A stretch of DNA of 64,000 bases from contig OZ007574.1 of the NCBI GenBank assembly GCA_963931925.1, forward strand, positions 33,739,961 to 33,803,960. Direction: 5' to 3'. Below the pieces are notes generated by a model, which saw only the letters and a program-made list of their open reading frames with translations, ran no database searches and had not been told where the DNA came from. The stretch is from Onchidella celtica (lineage: Eukaryota > Mollusca > Gastropoda > Systellommatophora > Onchidiidae). Made by a program: the position numbers and the translations under genes. Below, piece by piece: positions 23,701 through 35,700 of this stretch (its first letter is position 1; each line of letters opens with the position of its first letter).

Positions 23701-26700
23701 TTGAGCATGCCCCCTAGATCTGTACCGATACATGTTGTACGGCTACATAATCATTGTACTAGATCTAACCCGATGACGGATGCTTTAGTTTATAAAGGCA
23801 TAAAGGGGCCCGCCTCAGATTCTTCTAGTTCTCCAACATCAAAATCATCGCCATAGCCAGATTTCACTTCATTCAGTCCTAAAGACGGGTACTCATACAT
23901 CAAGCTTGTGTGCGGCCTATAAGTCTGATGCTATTATAACAACGGAGGCCGTAAGCAGTGCGAGTAAAAAATAACGGCACACTGCTAAAACCGTGTTTTT
24001 CATATGTACGGAAACGAAAATGTCAAAAATCCGTGAAGTACTGGGGTAGTTGTATTTCACTATTTGATGGGCTTTTGACGTTTCCGTTGCCATTTCCATT
24101 TCCATACACGTGAAAAACCAGCTTAGCAGTGTTAAATTGAAAGGGAGACAACAGGATCTATTTTATGGGCTCATGAGACACAAAATATGTTAATAAACAT
24201 GCACAAAAGCCATAGTTACATGTTATGTCGGTTATGTGTTTATGGTAGGTTTTTCAAACTTAAAAATTTTTTTTTCCACATTCAGATATAGCTAGGAAAT
24301 TTATGTAATATCCATTTTGTAGAACAAAAACGAGGGCCCTCGTTATCCCCATCCTTCTGTATGCTTGTGAATCATGGACCTTGACGGCAGAGCTTCAGAG
24401 GAAGATCCAAGCAGCCGAAATGAGATGCTTTAGACGACTCCTTGGCATCTCATACACTGACCACGTCACAAATGAGGAGGTGTGCAGTAGAGTGAAACAA
24501 CACATGGGTCATTATGAATACTTGCTATCTACTGTGAAACGAAGAAAACTGAAATGATATGGCCATGTAACAAGATCGTGTGGCTTATCCAAGACCATTC
24601 TTCAGGGAGCTGTGCAAGGGAGGAGAAGAAGAAGAAAGCAAAGGAAGAGGTGGACTGACAACATTGCGGAGTGGACCGGAAAATCCTTGGCCCAAACTCA
24701 GGCGCTCGCAAACAACCGTGAAAAGTGGAGGCACCTGACGAGGTTCTCTGTCATGCAGCGCCCCTACGATCCTGGTGGATTATGGGATCAGTGACAGAAC
24801 AAACACTGCTACGGTCACACACATTTTACATGAACAAGGAAAGTTATAGGTGTGCACAAAATACTTAGTAACCATGGTACATTATTGTGACATGCAAAGT
24901 ATTTTGTTCTCTGATATTTGAAATTTGCCTTCATACTATAGGGCGTTGGTGTACGTGCTTTAGGTGTCATTTAGTTGGTAGGTCTGTTATTTTATCACTG
25001 CGTTGTTCAGTGCCTGCAACTTCAGGTTTGGCTGATGTGGTCAGAATGATTTTCAGGCTTCAGATGGCTCCGTTGCTGGCACCCATGGTAGTCTATCTCA
25101 TAAAAACTATTATCTAATTTCTTGATTTGAGGTCTTTATTTTAGGAGGTTCGCTGCCCTTGGCATTTACACCTCACTTTACTTGTTTTATTATTTCTTGT
25201 TCTGGCGGGGGGGGGGGGGGGAGATGATATGGATAAATTTTAATCTATTAATTTCAAATTTTGCCCGGGCAGCGGCCTTTCGGCATGCTCTTTACGATTT
25301 CCAACTGCCAAGGTATCTTTAACGTGCGCAACGTGCACACGGGCCCTCCGAATTTTTTCGTCCTTATCCGAGAAGACTAGGTACTCGATCCTACCCCCCA
25401 ATAGGACCAGGGACTTGAAAATATGAGAAAAATCCAATTTCCAAGAACTACTCGATCCTACCCCCCAATAGGACCAGGGACTTGAAAATATGAGAAAAAT
25501 CCACTTTCCAACATGCCTGCACTGCCCGGGTTTAGAACCCGGGACCCTTGGCATGAGAGGCGAGCACCTTGCCTCTAGACCACCTTGTCCCAAATTATCT
25601 AATTTCCTTACAAATTGTCTCTTAAATATGTTGAAATATTTAGGAGGCCTAAGGCTGTTATCTAATTTCCTTACAAATTGTCTCTTAAATATGTTGAAAT
25701 CAGAAAAATCTGCTACTGGTAACATGTAATCCAGTACAACCTGTTTCATGAACTGGTACGCTAGCATGGTATCAGTGGGCGTGCACCTGTCGGTGCAAAC
25801 GGCCAGGGCGGAGGAGGTTTCATCTAACCCAACGGCCACATGCTAGGGCACAATGTGACCCTCAGTATTTGAGTCCTTCATTATTGGCCCCCGGTAGCGG
25901 TGTGGTCATAGGCTTGTTTGCCTAAATCACAGACGAAGAATTGAGCAAACTTCCCGGACGCAGCTTCGAAGCTGGCGGCAGCAGGCCAGTGGTTGATTGA
26001 TAGGGCAGATGGCAATATACCGTCACTCTGGCCTGGATATCGTGACACAGAGCATCCACCAGTATTGGTGTTCTTTGGTTTGGGTCTTTCACCCTAGTCA
26101 GTTGGGACTGCGAGGCTGTGGAGTAGCCTACAGGCAGCCGGTCAGGCAATATGACTGTCCCTCTGGCATCCTCCTGCACCTGGATACATTTCCAGTCGTC
26201 TTGACCTTGTCTTGCCACTTGGATAAGTTGTGTCCAGGCGAGAGAGTGAGTCTGATGTTTGCGCAGCTCTTTTTCACTAAAAACAAACTCTTTGCGCCAG
26301 TCTTAACACTCACCTCGTCTTCTTTCATCTTTGCGTTCGTCTTCTTTCCTCTCAAAATTCCAACGGCGATGGGCGAGTGCGGTGGCAGCAGGTTTGGATA
26401 GACTGGAAGCTGTTAGCACAGACCTACACGTTGGTGGCTGTGGGCTATGGTCGCTTCATCGTCGATTGAAGTGGAGGCGTGGGGAGGCAGCACCCACAGT
26501 AGCTGAGCAGCCTTATTTAAGGATAGCACTGCTCACCTCAACTGAGGAAGGGGCTAGAAAAGGTGCCCTAAAGAAAGCCCACTTCACATCACCCTGACTG
26601 GTATACCGCGACCAGTGGGGATCCCTTTTTGTCGAAACAAAAAGAAATTCAGCTTACTCAGGCTAGGAGCCTGGAATATACGCACACTACAGGACAACTC

Positions 26701-29700
26701 AAACAACCCGGAAAGACGCACTGCACTTATTGCCATTGAGCTTAGCAGGTACAACCTAGACATAGTGGCACTCAGTGAGACCAGACTCCCTGATAGTGGC
26801 CAACTCAAAGAGCTCAGTGGTGGATACACCTTCTTCTGGAAAGGCAAGGGTGCAGACGAACCGAGACAGCATGGTGTTGGGTTTGCAATTAAAAATGACC
26901 TTGTCAGAAACTTGCAGTCCATGCCAATTGAAATAAATGACAGGCTAATGACACTCAGGATCCCAGTTGGGAAAAGCCAGTCAGCCACCCTCATTAGCGC
27001 ATATGCGCCCACCATGACAAACCCAGATGAAGCCAAGACAAGTTCTATTCTGATCTAGAATCTGTCATATGCCCTGTCCCGGCAGCTGATAAGCTGATTC
27101 TCTTGGGGGACTTCAATGCTAGGGTTGGCTCCGAAATCTCAGCGTGGCCAAATGTTTTGGGCCCTCATGGAGTTGGTTCATGCAATAACAATGGGTTGCG
27201 CTTACTTACTTTGTGCGCTGAATTTGGCCTGTTCATTACCAACACAAATTTTAGTCTCCCCGTGAGAAACAGAACGTCATGGATGCATCCCCGCTCAAAG
27301 CATTGGCATCTCATAGACTATGTCATTGTGAGGAAGACTGACAGAAAGGATGTCCTTGTAACAAAGGCGATGTGTGGTGCCGAGTGTGGAACTGACCACA
27401 GACTCATTGTTTGCAAGCTCAGACTAACATTGAGGCGCAATAGACGCCCTCAAGGGAAAGCGCCACCTAAACGCCTAAATGTTTCAAAACTCTGCTCAGC
27501 TGTAAAACAGAGCGAGCTCTCATCAGAACTCTCCTCAAAATTGGATTGCGTGACTTTTGACCCTGAGAACATTGAACAGAGCTGGACTGACCTAAATACG
27601 ACTGTACACTCTTGCGCCAGCAGCACAGTTGGTTTTCCTGTCCGCAAGCACCAGGACTGGTTCAATGATAATGATAATGAAATCAAAGTGCTCATCAAAG
27701 AAAAAAATAGTCTCATCCAAGCTCACTGCAGTGACCCCTCTTCCACAGCAAAAGCTGATGCACTGCGTGCATGTAAGGGTGTACTCCAGAAGAAGCTGAG
27801 GAAAATGAAAAATGACTGGCTTGAAGAGCGAGTAAGAGATACTCAGAAATATGCCGACACAAACAACACTAGAAAGTTCTTTGAGAGCCTCCGAGCTGTG
27901 TTTGGACCATCCCGCTCTGGCACTACGCCACTTCTTGCGTCAGATGGTTCAACACGCATTGTTGAATTGAATGCCATAATTCAGCGTTGGGCAGAACATT
28001 TCGGAGGTGTGCTAAATCGGCCATCAAATATAAATACTGAGTCCATTGACCGCCTCCCTCAGACTCCTATTAATGCAGCTCTTGCCAAGCCATTCACAGC
28101 AAATGAGACCCGAACTGCCACAAATCAGATGTCCTTTAACAAATCACCAGGCGTGGATTCAATTCCTGCTGAGGTGTATGCCTTCGGTGGAGAAAAGCTT
28201 ATTGAAAGGTTGACCGAGTTGTTCAATCATATGTTGAAAGCAGGGAAGCTGCCACAGGACTTCAAAGATGCTTCAATCATCCATCTGTACAAAAACAAAG
28301 GGGACAGCCAAGTCTGTGACAACCATCGGGGAATCTCTCTACTTTCAATTGCTGGCAAAATATTGGCAAGAATGCTTCTGAATCGCCTTCTTGATCACCT
28401 CTCGTCAAATGACTTGCTTCCCGAGAGCCAATGTGGCTTTCGTAAAGAGAGGGGAACGGCGGATATGATTTTTGCTGCCAGACAGATTCAGGAAAAATGC
28501 ATGGAACAAAATAAAGCGCTGTATATCACATTTGTTGACCTCACAAAAGCATTTGACACAGTGTGTCGTGAAGGCCTCTGGAAAATCTTGGCGAAGTTTG
28601 GGTGTCCTCCCGAATTCATCACAATAGTGCGCCAGTTTCATGATGGCATGCAAGCTGCAGTCAAAAGCAACGGCAGTGTTTCAGAGCCCTTTGCTGTCAC
28701 AAATGGGGTAAAACAGGGTTGTGTCTTAGCCCCAACTCTGTTCAGCATCATGTTCTTTGCAATGCTACAAGAAGCCTTTAGCTCTCCTCCTCAAGGGGTA
28801 AGCATCAAGTACCGAACTGATGGCAGTCTATTCAACCTCAGGAGATTTCAGGCAAAAACCAAAACCAAAAGTACTCAAGTCTGTGACCTACTATTTGCTG
28901 ATGATTGTGCACTTCTGGCACACGATGAGGATAGCATGCAAAACTGTGTTGATAAGTTCTCTAGTGCCTGTGACAACTTTGGCCTCACAATAAGCACAAA
29001 GAAGACGGAAGTGCTCCATCAGCCTACTCCAGACGACAAGTATCCTGTGACCCCAAATATCAAAGTCCATGACAGTCTTCTGAAGGTGTCGGAGAACTTC
29101 ACCTATCTTGGCAGTACACTGTCTTCCGCGGCTCGTGTTGATACTGAAATTCTCTCAAGAATCAGCAAAGCCAGCTCTGCATTTGGCAGGCTTCGAAAGA
29201 GAGTGTGGGATGTTGCCGGCATTCGCACAGACACTAAGCTGAAAGTGTACAATGCTGTGGTCCTTCCCACCCTACTCTATGGGGCTGAAACCTGGACAGT
29301 GTACCAATCGCATGCCAGAAAACTAAATCACTTTCATCTGGCCTGCCTTAAAAAGATCCTAAGGATCAAATGGCAGGATAAAATTCCAGACACTGAGGTC
29401 CTCAATCGTGCCAAGGAATTGAGCATCTTCTGCCACCTGAAAAAAATTCAGCTACGTTGGGCAGGACATGTTGTCAGAATGCCCGACTCCAGACTCCCTA
29501 AGCAAATCTTCTTCTCTGAGCTCTCCAATGGAACGAGGAATGTTGGGGCCCCAAAGAGACGTTACAAAGACACTCTCAAGCAATCACTGAAGGCCTTTGC
29601 CATTGATGTGAGTGAGTGGGAAAAGCTCTCGCTTGATCGTGCAAATTGGAGGGCGGCCCTTACCAGAGGCAGCAAAGCATGGGAAGCTGACAGAGTCCAG

Positions 29701-32700
29701 CAGGCTATCAAAAAAAGAGAACGGCGCAAAAAAAGGCCCAGTGGTACTGAACCAACGGAGCACTCTTGTCATTTATGCGGAAGGGTCTGCAGGGCAAAAA
29801 TAGGACTTATCAGTCACATGAGAAGCCATAAGTCATGAAAGAACAGTCTTTCCATTCTGTCCTCTGTGTCCTTTAGTTCTCTTTATTGTCCATGTGTTGA
29901 AATTCTCAACAATTTCTGTTCTTTATTCCTCTGGTGTTGTTAAGGTCATCATCATACCTGATGGACGAACTATTATGTTGAAATATTTAGGAGGCCTAAG
30001 GCTAATAGACTACCACTTTCCAAAAACAAAATCTTTGTCTGGTTATGAAAATTTAAAAATGAAATATGAGAAATTTTATCGCAGATAGTTTTTTGGATGA
30101 GTAGGTTATTCTCTTCATAACCCAAACTTTGTGTGTGAATTTTTCTTGCCTTCTCATTCAGATTCCATAGATTTTGATGTGTCTGATGTGCTCCAACTCT
30201 TCAATCCTGATGGCAGTCACAAGATTCTACCTAATAGTCCCACCAAACTGGTAAGGCTGCTTGAATTGTATGCATACATTAAAATATCGTAAGAGGGTGA
30301 GAGACATACTCCAGATGTATGGCACGTGTCATGTAGAAAATGTACATGCACTATTAAGCAATGAGAGCACAGAAAAATGATATATAATATGGAAAACTTT
30401 TTTGTCTTAATTAAGAAATATTCATACATAAATTATTGTGAAATCACTTAACATAGCCATTATCCATGAATTTTACTCATGGGGGATTGTTTCATGCAGG
30501 CACAGCTATCCGAAGTTATCACTTCCAACTTGTGAGGCAAACTTCAAATTCCATCACGACCCTGGTATACTGCTTGTCCTAAAGTTTTGGGATACTCTAA
30601 TTGAATGATATATGTGGAAGTCTTCAGTCACATTTAAAATGCACACCATCAAAGTGTTCTTTTATCTTTTTTTAACAGAATGTTGCTATGATGGTATATT
30701 TTAACAAAATAATTGCTAGAATTTGTGTTTTAAAATTTTCAGAAAGGTCACAGTCTGTGCCGTATGGAAAGTCAACCTGACCTGAAATTATCTTGGCCAG
30801 AAAGTCAACTATTACAATACCATGACATCTAGTATGTGTAATGATCATTTCTCCAAAGTTGTTATATATTTTTGTTATTCTTAGCAAGCATGAGAATAGT
30901 TTAGAATCAAACAGAAAATTTCATGGAAAAAAAATATATATTGTTTTATACCATTGAGTACAAACTAACGAATACACGCAATTAGAAAACTTTTAGTTAG
31001 GAATAGCTGATTAGCTATATTTCATTTTTGGAGAAATGGTGTTTCAAGTCTGCAGCCATATTTTTGTAACAGCTCTATATATTTTATAACTAAGTAACAA
31101 GAAATGACACTTTTGATTTATTAAAATATACTGCACAATGAAGTCTGCTTAAACCAAAAGTAGACAATAAGACATTTCCCTTTACAGGGGTGATGAAATC
31201 TTAAAATTTAAACTAGTCCGCAGGACTACTCCACAGGAAAATCAGCTAGTCCGCAGAAATTTTTACTAGTCCGTCCACTTTGAAAATATAAAAGAAACAA
31301 AAGGCAGAGTAAAGTTAAAAAAAGTGTGTTTTAATTGACTGAAATGACAAGGGAATGAAACACAGATGACTAGAATAAGCATTATTAATTTATTGCATGA
31401 AGATCTTCAAATACTGTACTGGTTTATGGCTAGAATAAACATTATTGCTATCTGGTAAGAAAACAAATTCTGATGTATTCAAACTATTTAATCAGAGTAG
31501 ACTGTCATCCAATGGCATTGGATGACAGTCTACTCTGATTAAATAGTTTGAATATATGCAGCCTCAAAGTCATCCAGCTGTTTCTGGCAGCGGCCTCTCC
31601 TGTGACAAGCCCACTGCAGTTCTGCCTCAGAGTCCTCTTCTTCTTCCCCCTCTTCCTCTGTGAAGGTCTCCTCCTCTGGCTCTTCAGTCTGGGCTTCTGC
31701 TGTTTGGCCTGTGGCTGCTGCTTTCTTATATGAAGTCTTTCTGCGAGTCTTCCCACTCCTCATCCAGTGCTGCCACGAAGGCAAGGGGTCAAACTCACTA
31801 ATGCCTGCAGTGTGCATAAGGACAGTCATGAGGTCAGACAGGGTGCCTGTGTGGAGAGAACTTCTCCAGTCAGACTTGATCTGCTTCATGCAGCTGAAAC
31901 CTCTCTCACACTCTGCTGTGGAGGAAGGCAGAGTCAACAGCAGATCAACAAGAAACAGCAAATTTGGACATGTGTGGCCAAACTCTCTGTTGAGTTCGCT
32001 GCCTCTGTGTCTGCTTTCTTCTTGTCACGGTTCTCCTCGCATGTTTTACTCCACGTGTGTCCTGCAGACTTTTCATGAGTGGTCACACTTTCCAGTTTGA
32101 AAATCGCTGATCCGACCACAAATGGAGAGCTTTTCACTTTCCCCGTAGCAAAGCGTTGACAGAAAGTACAATACATTTTCTGTCCGTCGAACTTCAGCCA
32201 TGTCCGACGCTCGCCTGTCGACGCATTGACGTACCATGTTTCTTGAAAAGACCGGCTGCGTATTTTTTTATCATAATGACTGTCTCTGGATTTCTTCTCC
32301 TCGTCAGTTTTTTTCTTTTTTGGCGGCGTGGCGTCACCAGATCGTGTTAGGAAGCGATCCATCTTAGATCTAGTCTAGAACAAGAAACTTATTTGTAAGT
32401 CTGTGCGTAAAATCTGTCTGACCGAGACGGGAGGAGAGCTGATGCCCGACCTCATGGCGCCACTAAGCAGGAAACGGTCAAGCTTCGCCGTGATTTTAAC
32501 ATCGTCCGTCGGACCGGCAGTCGGCGCAAATTAGGTCGTCCGCGGAAAAGTTTAGTCGCCTGGGGCGAGCGGACTGGCGATTTCATCACCCCTGCTTTAT
32601 CTGAAAGATTTCTATGGTCTTGCCGTAATCCTTCTAAATTCCTTATAAGCTTACGCCTCTTTCTGCGGAAAGAAAATTATGTAATTCCCTTTGAACTGCA

Positions 32701-35700
32701 AGATTCTCTTTCACTCATTCAGTCGAATGATTTTGCTACCTCAAAAGTTCAATGCCTTTGGCGTAAAATAAAACAATCCCGCTGTGGTAATTTCATGCAT
32801 GACGATGCGGGACTATTTGATGGGACATCAGGCAAAGTGGGGAGACAATATTGTGTCATTGAAGTGGCCAACGAGGATACCAGATAGGAAAGTGCCACTG
32901 CCGCATGCAGATTTAAAAAAAAAAGACGTTCTCTATCTCATCATCTCAACATTCCATGGGCCATTACAAATGTGGTGGAGGTGTTACAATACATTCACTA
33001 ACAGTACTTGTCATAAAGATCAAATACATTATACTTGATACAACTGGTTGATCACCACCAACAAGTTTTAGCTGTTGCTTAAAGGTAGGCCTACTGTACG
33101 TTAATATGCATCATATGCATCCTCACATGCACACAAAATGATGTTTGGTTGCTGGATACTGCACATCAAGGGGATTTATTTAAAGGAAAATTACCATAGT
33201 GTCTTATATCACTCCCTTTTAAGAGCCTGAATATGGTAGATTTTAAAACAATACTTACTCTTTACCCAAAAACTCTGTAACTACAAGAAACAAATGTTGG
33301 ACCCCTGAATTTCAGCTTAAGCAGGTTCCACTGTGCATCCTTGTTAGTAGATGAATATTGAGCATTTATATTTTATTTAACATTTTAAATTTAGTGGTAT
33401 GAAAATTTTAGTGTGATCTGATTCACGTGAGTCAGAGACAGGAGATAAGCAGTTTAATTAATAGGAAATATGAAGTAAAACTCAGCATTTCGAATGAAAG
33501 ACAATGTTTTCAATATTCACAACATCTGTCTTTACTTCAGCTACTACCATGATAAAACAGATCTTTTACTGGAAAAGAAATATGCCAAGATCAGGGACAG
33601 CGGATACCTGCAGGATACACATAGCTCTTTTGTTTCTCCAGTCAAGAAAAGACCACAGACAAAACCCCTGTCCCCAGTGCGACGGTCGCCACGAAGATCT
33701 GCGTCTGCTCAACATTTGATGACACGATGCCGATCTGATGGTTTACAGAGGTATCATCCCTTGTGGCCTTTTTTTTGCAATGTATTTAGCCCAGACCTAG
33801 ACTTTATGAATTTGTATTTTTTGTAAATATAGAAGCAATTACAAGGGATGACAGCAATGATGATTTGAAATGGATGTGTTGTGAATTGTAAATTAATTGG
33901 AACTTCAACATCAGTGCTAAACCTGTGGTAACTCAGTCATGTTCTTGAAAAGAAAAAACAAAGGTTATGGCACCTGTTTGTCTTAGAACAATGAGCAGAG
34001 TCACAGAGTAGTGTCCACATTTGTATTCCTTTTCTTTTGTAAAGTATTTTTAGCCTGGAGAAGGTCCCTGTGGCCAATGGCTTGCTTGGTTCCTTTTGGA
34101 ATATATTCTGCAGTTTTCTTGTCCATTTAGTGTTACTAATTGCATTGCAAATACAATTTTTTTGATATTTTAGCCACATTTTAAATCCTATAAAGACATT
34201 GAATCTGCTTCAGTGGCAACAGACAATAGCAGCAGATTCAACTTTCTTTAATATATTACGATTTATCTTTGTGTATTTGCTTTGTCTTCTGAATAGGAGG
34301 ATATCGCCATCATCTCCCAAAAAAAACAACAAAAAAACAAACATGCCTGATTTAATCTGATCAGCATTTTATGTCATCAACAGTCTCACATTTTTATTTG
34401 CAAGGAAGGAACAAACATGGAAGCGAAAAATCCAGTTTAGTTCTTTCAAAGCTTGATTAAAAAATTTGTATTGTCATAATTTGTCACTTACTTCAGACTT
34501 TTGTCCTTGAAAAGCATTCAGTCTGTCGCATCATATTTTCAAAATATGGACTTGCACATTCCTCATCTTCTTTTCCGTATATATCGGTCAACATGCTTAT
34601 TATTAAATAATGTGTCTTCTTCATTTTCTTCAGCATACCTGCCAGGAAACCAAGTCCAATTGAAAGCTTATTCAAGCAACCTACAGCACGATCACACAGT
34701 CCTCGGAAACGATTAATTGCTAACACAAGCATTTCCGGCCCTGATCTTTCTCACTCGGGATCAGGTCCAAAGAGGAAATTGCCTTCAGAGTCAAGTAATT
34801 TTACTGCTAATAGAGACATGGAGAACACAGCTCAGCAAAAATGTTTCCCATCCAGGCAGAAAACCAAGGATAATTCAAGCAGCAGTTCCAGTAATACAGC
34901 TGCCTCTTTTCATGAAACAAAATCAGAGACTTTTATCAAGCATCAGAAGAAATCACCAGCTGTACTTGCTATTAAAAGTGATGCTGCTGTGAGAAAGTCA
35001 CCTAGAAAGTTGGCTGGATCTTTTGGCAGAACAAAAGTTTCAGGTTTGACAAAAGCTTTATAAATCTCATTGGAATCTTTATAACGGGTTGAACTTTAAA
35101 GTACCCGAGATTAATAAGATTTCTGGTTTGTTATTTATAATAGTAAGTACTCCAAACTGATTTTTACTTTTGCTCCCAACTCACCAGTTATTGTCTAATC
35201 TGAGGGAGTTTGCTTTTCTAAAAAGTTTTATACCAGATTTATTATTCTGACTTAAAGGCTTTGAAAGTTATCACATTTTCAAAAGTGAAAAAGCACCTTG
35301 AATTTGCAACCTTTTGCAAAGTGCATGACAGTCCAACTTTGACCTCCCGTAAGATGATGGTAGAATATTTTTTTTAAAATTCTGAGCGCCAGCCATTATG
35401 AAAATACACTGAATTAAACCTATGTGAGCTATTTTCAAATATGTGAGTGACATTAGCGCAACACTCTGCGATCCTGTTATGAGGTCAAATCGACATGTGC
35501 GACTCAGGGCAAAAGCGGCAAGACTATGTCTTGTTCAAGCAATTAACACACACAGCTATGTACATTAAACAATACAAAATATAGTATATTTTGACAGAGG
35601 AAGAATTGAACATTATTTTGATGTAGGTTGCACGCCATTTTACATAAACACACAGCAGTAGTAGCCTTGTAATGTTGGCTTAAAATTATGCCAAAACAGG

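Larger units (their letters stand above)
31134..33333. mobile_element. pogo/Tigger-like MITE, copy 1, split by a hAT-like element
   Basis: The right end TTTCAGCTTAAGCAGGTTCC and CACTG give a terminus CAGTGGAACCTGCTTAAGCT; the left end is a degraded version near 31134. The body (ACGCCTCTTTCTGC, TGTAATTCC, AATAAAACAATCCC and so on) matches 50430-52153. It lies in MTBP intron 16. Confidence 0.7.

Noticed and set aside
25240..25839. 199-codon minus-strand ORF
   Set aside because: Runs through the SINE and its internal 67-bp repeats into LINE 5' sequence; a chance reading frame.
26584..27036. 150-codon minus-strand ORF
   Set aside because: Shadow of the LINE B endonuclease frame on the opposite strand.
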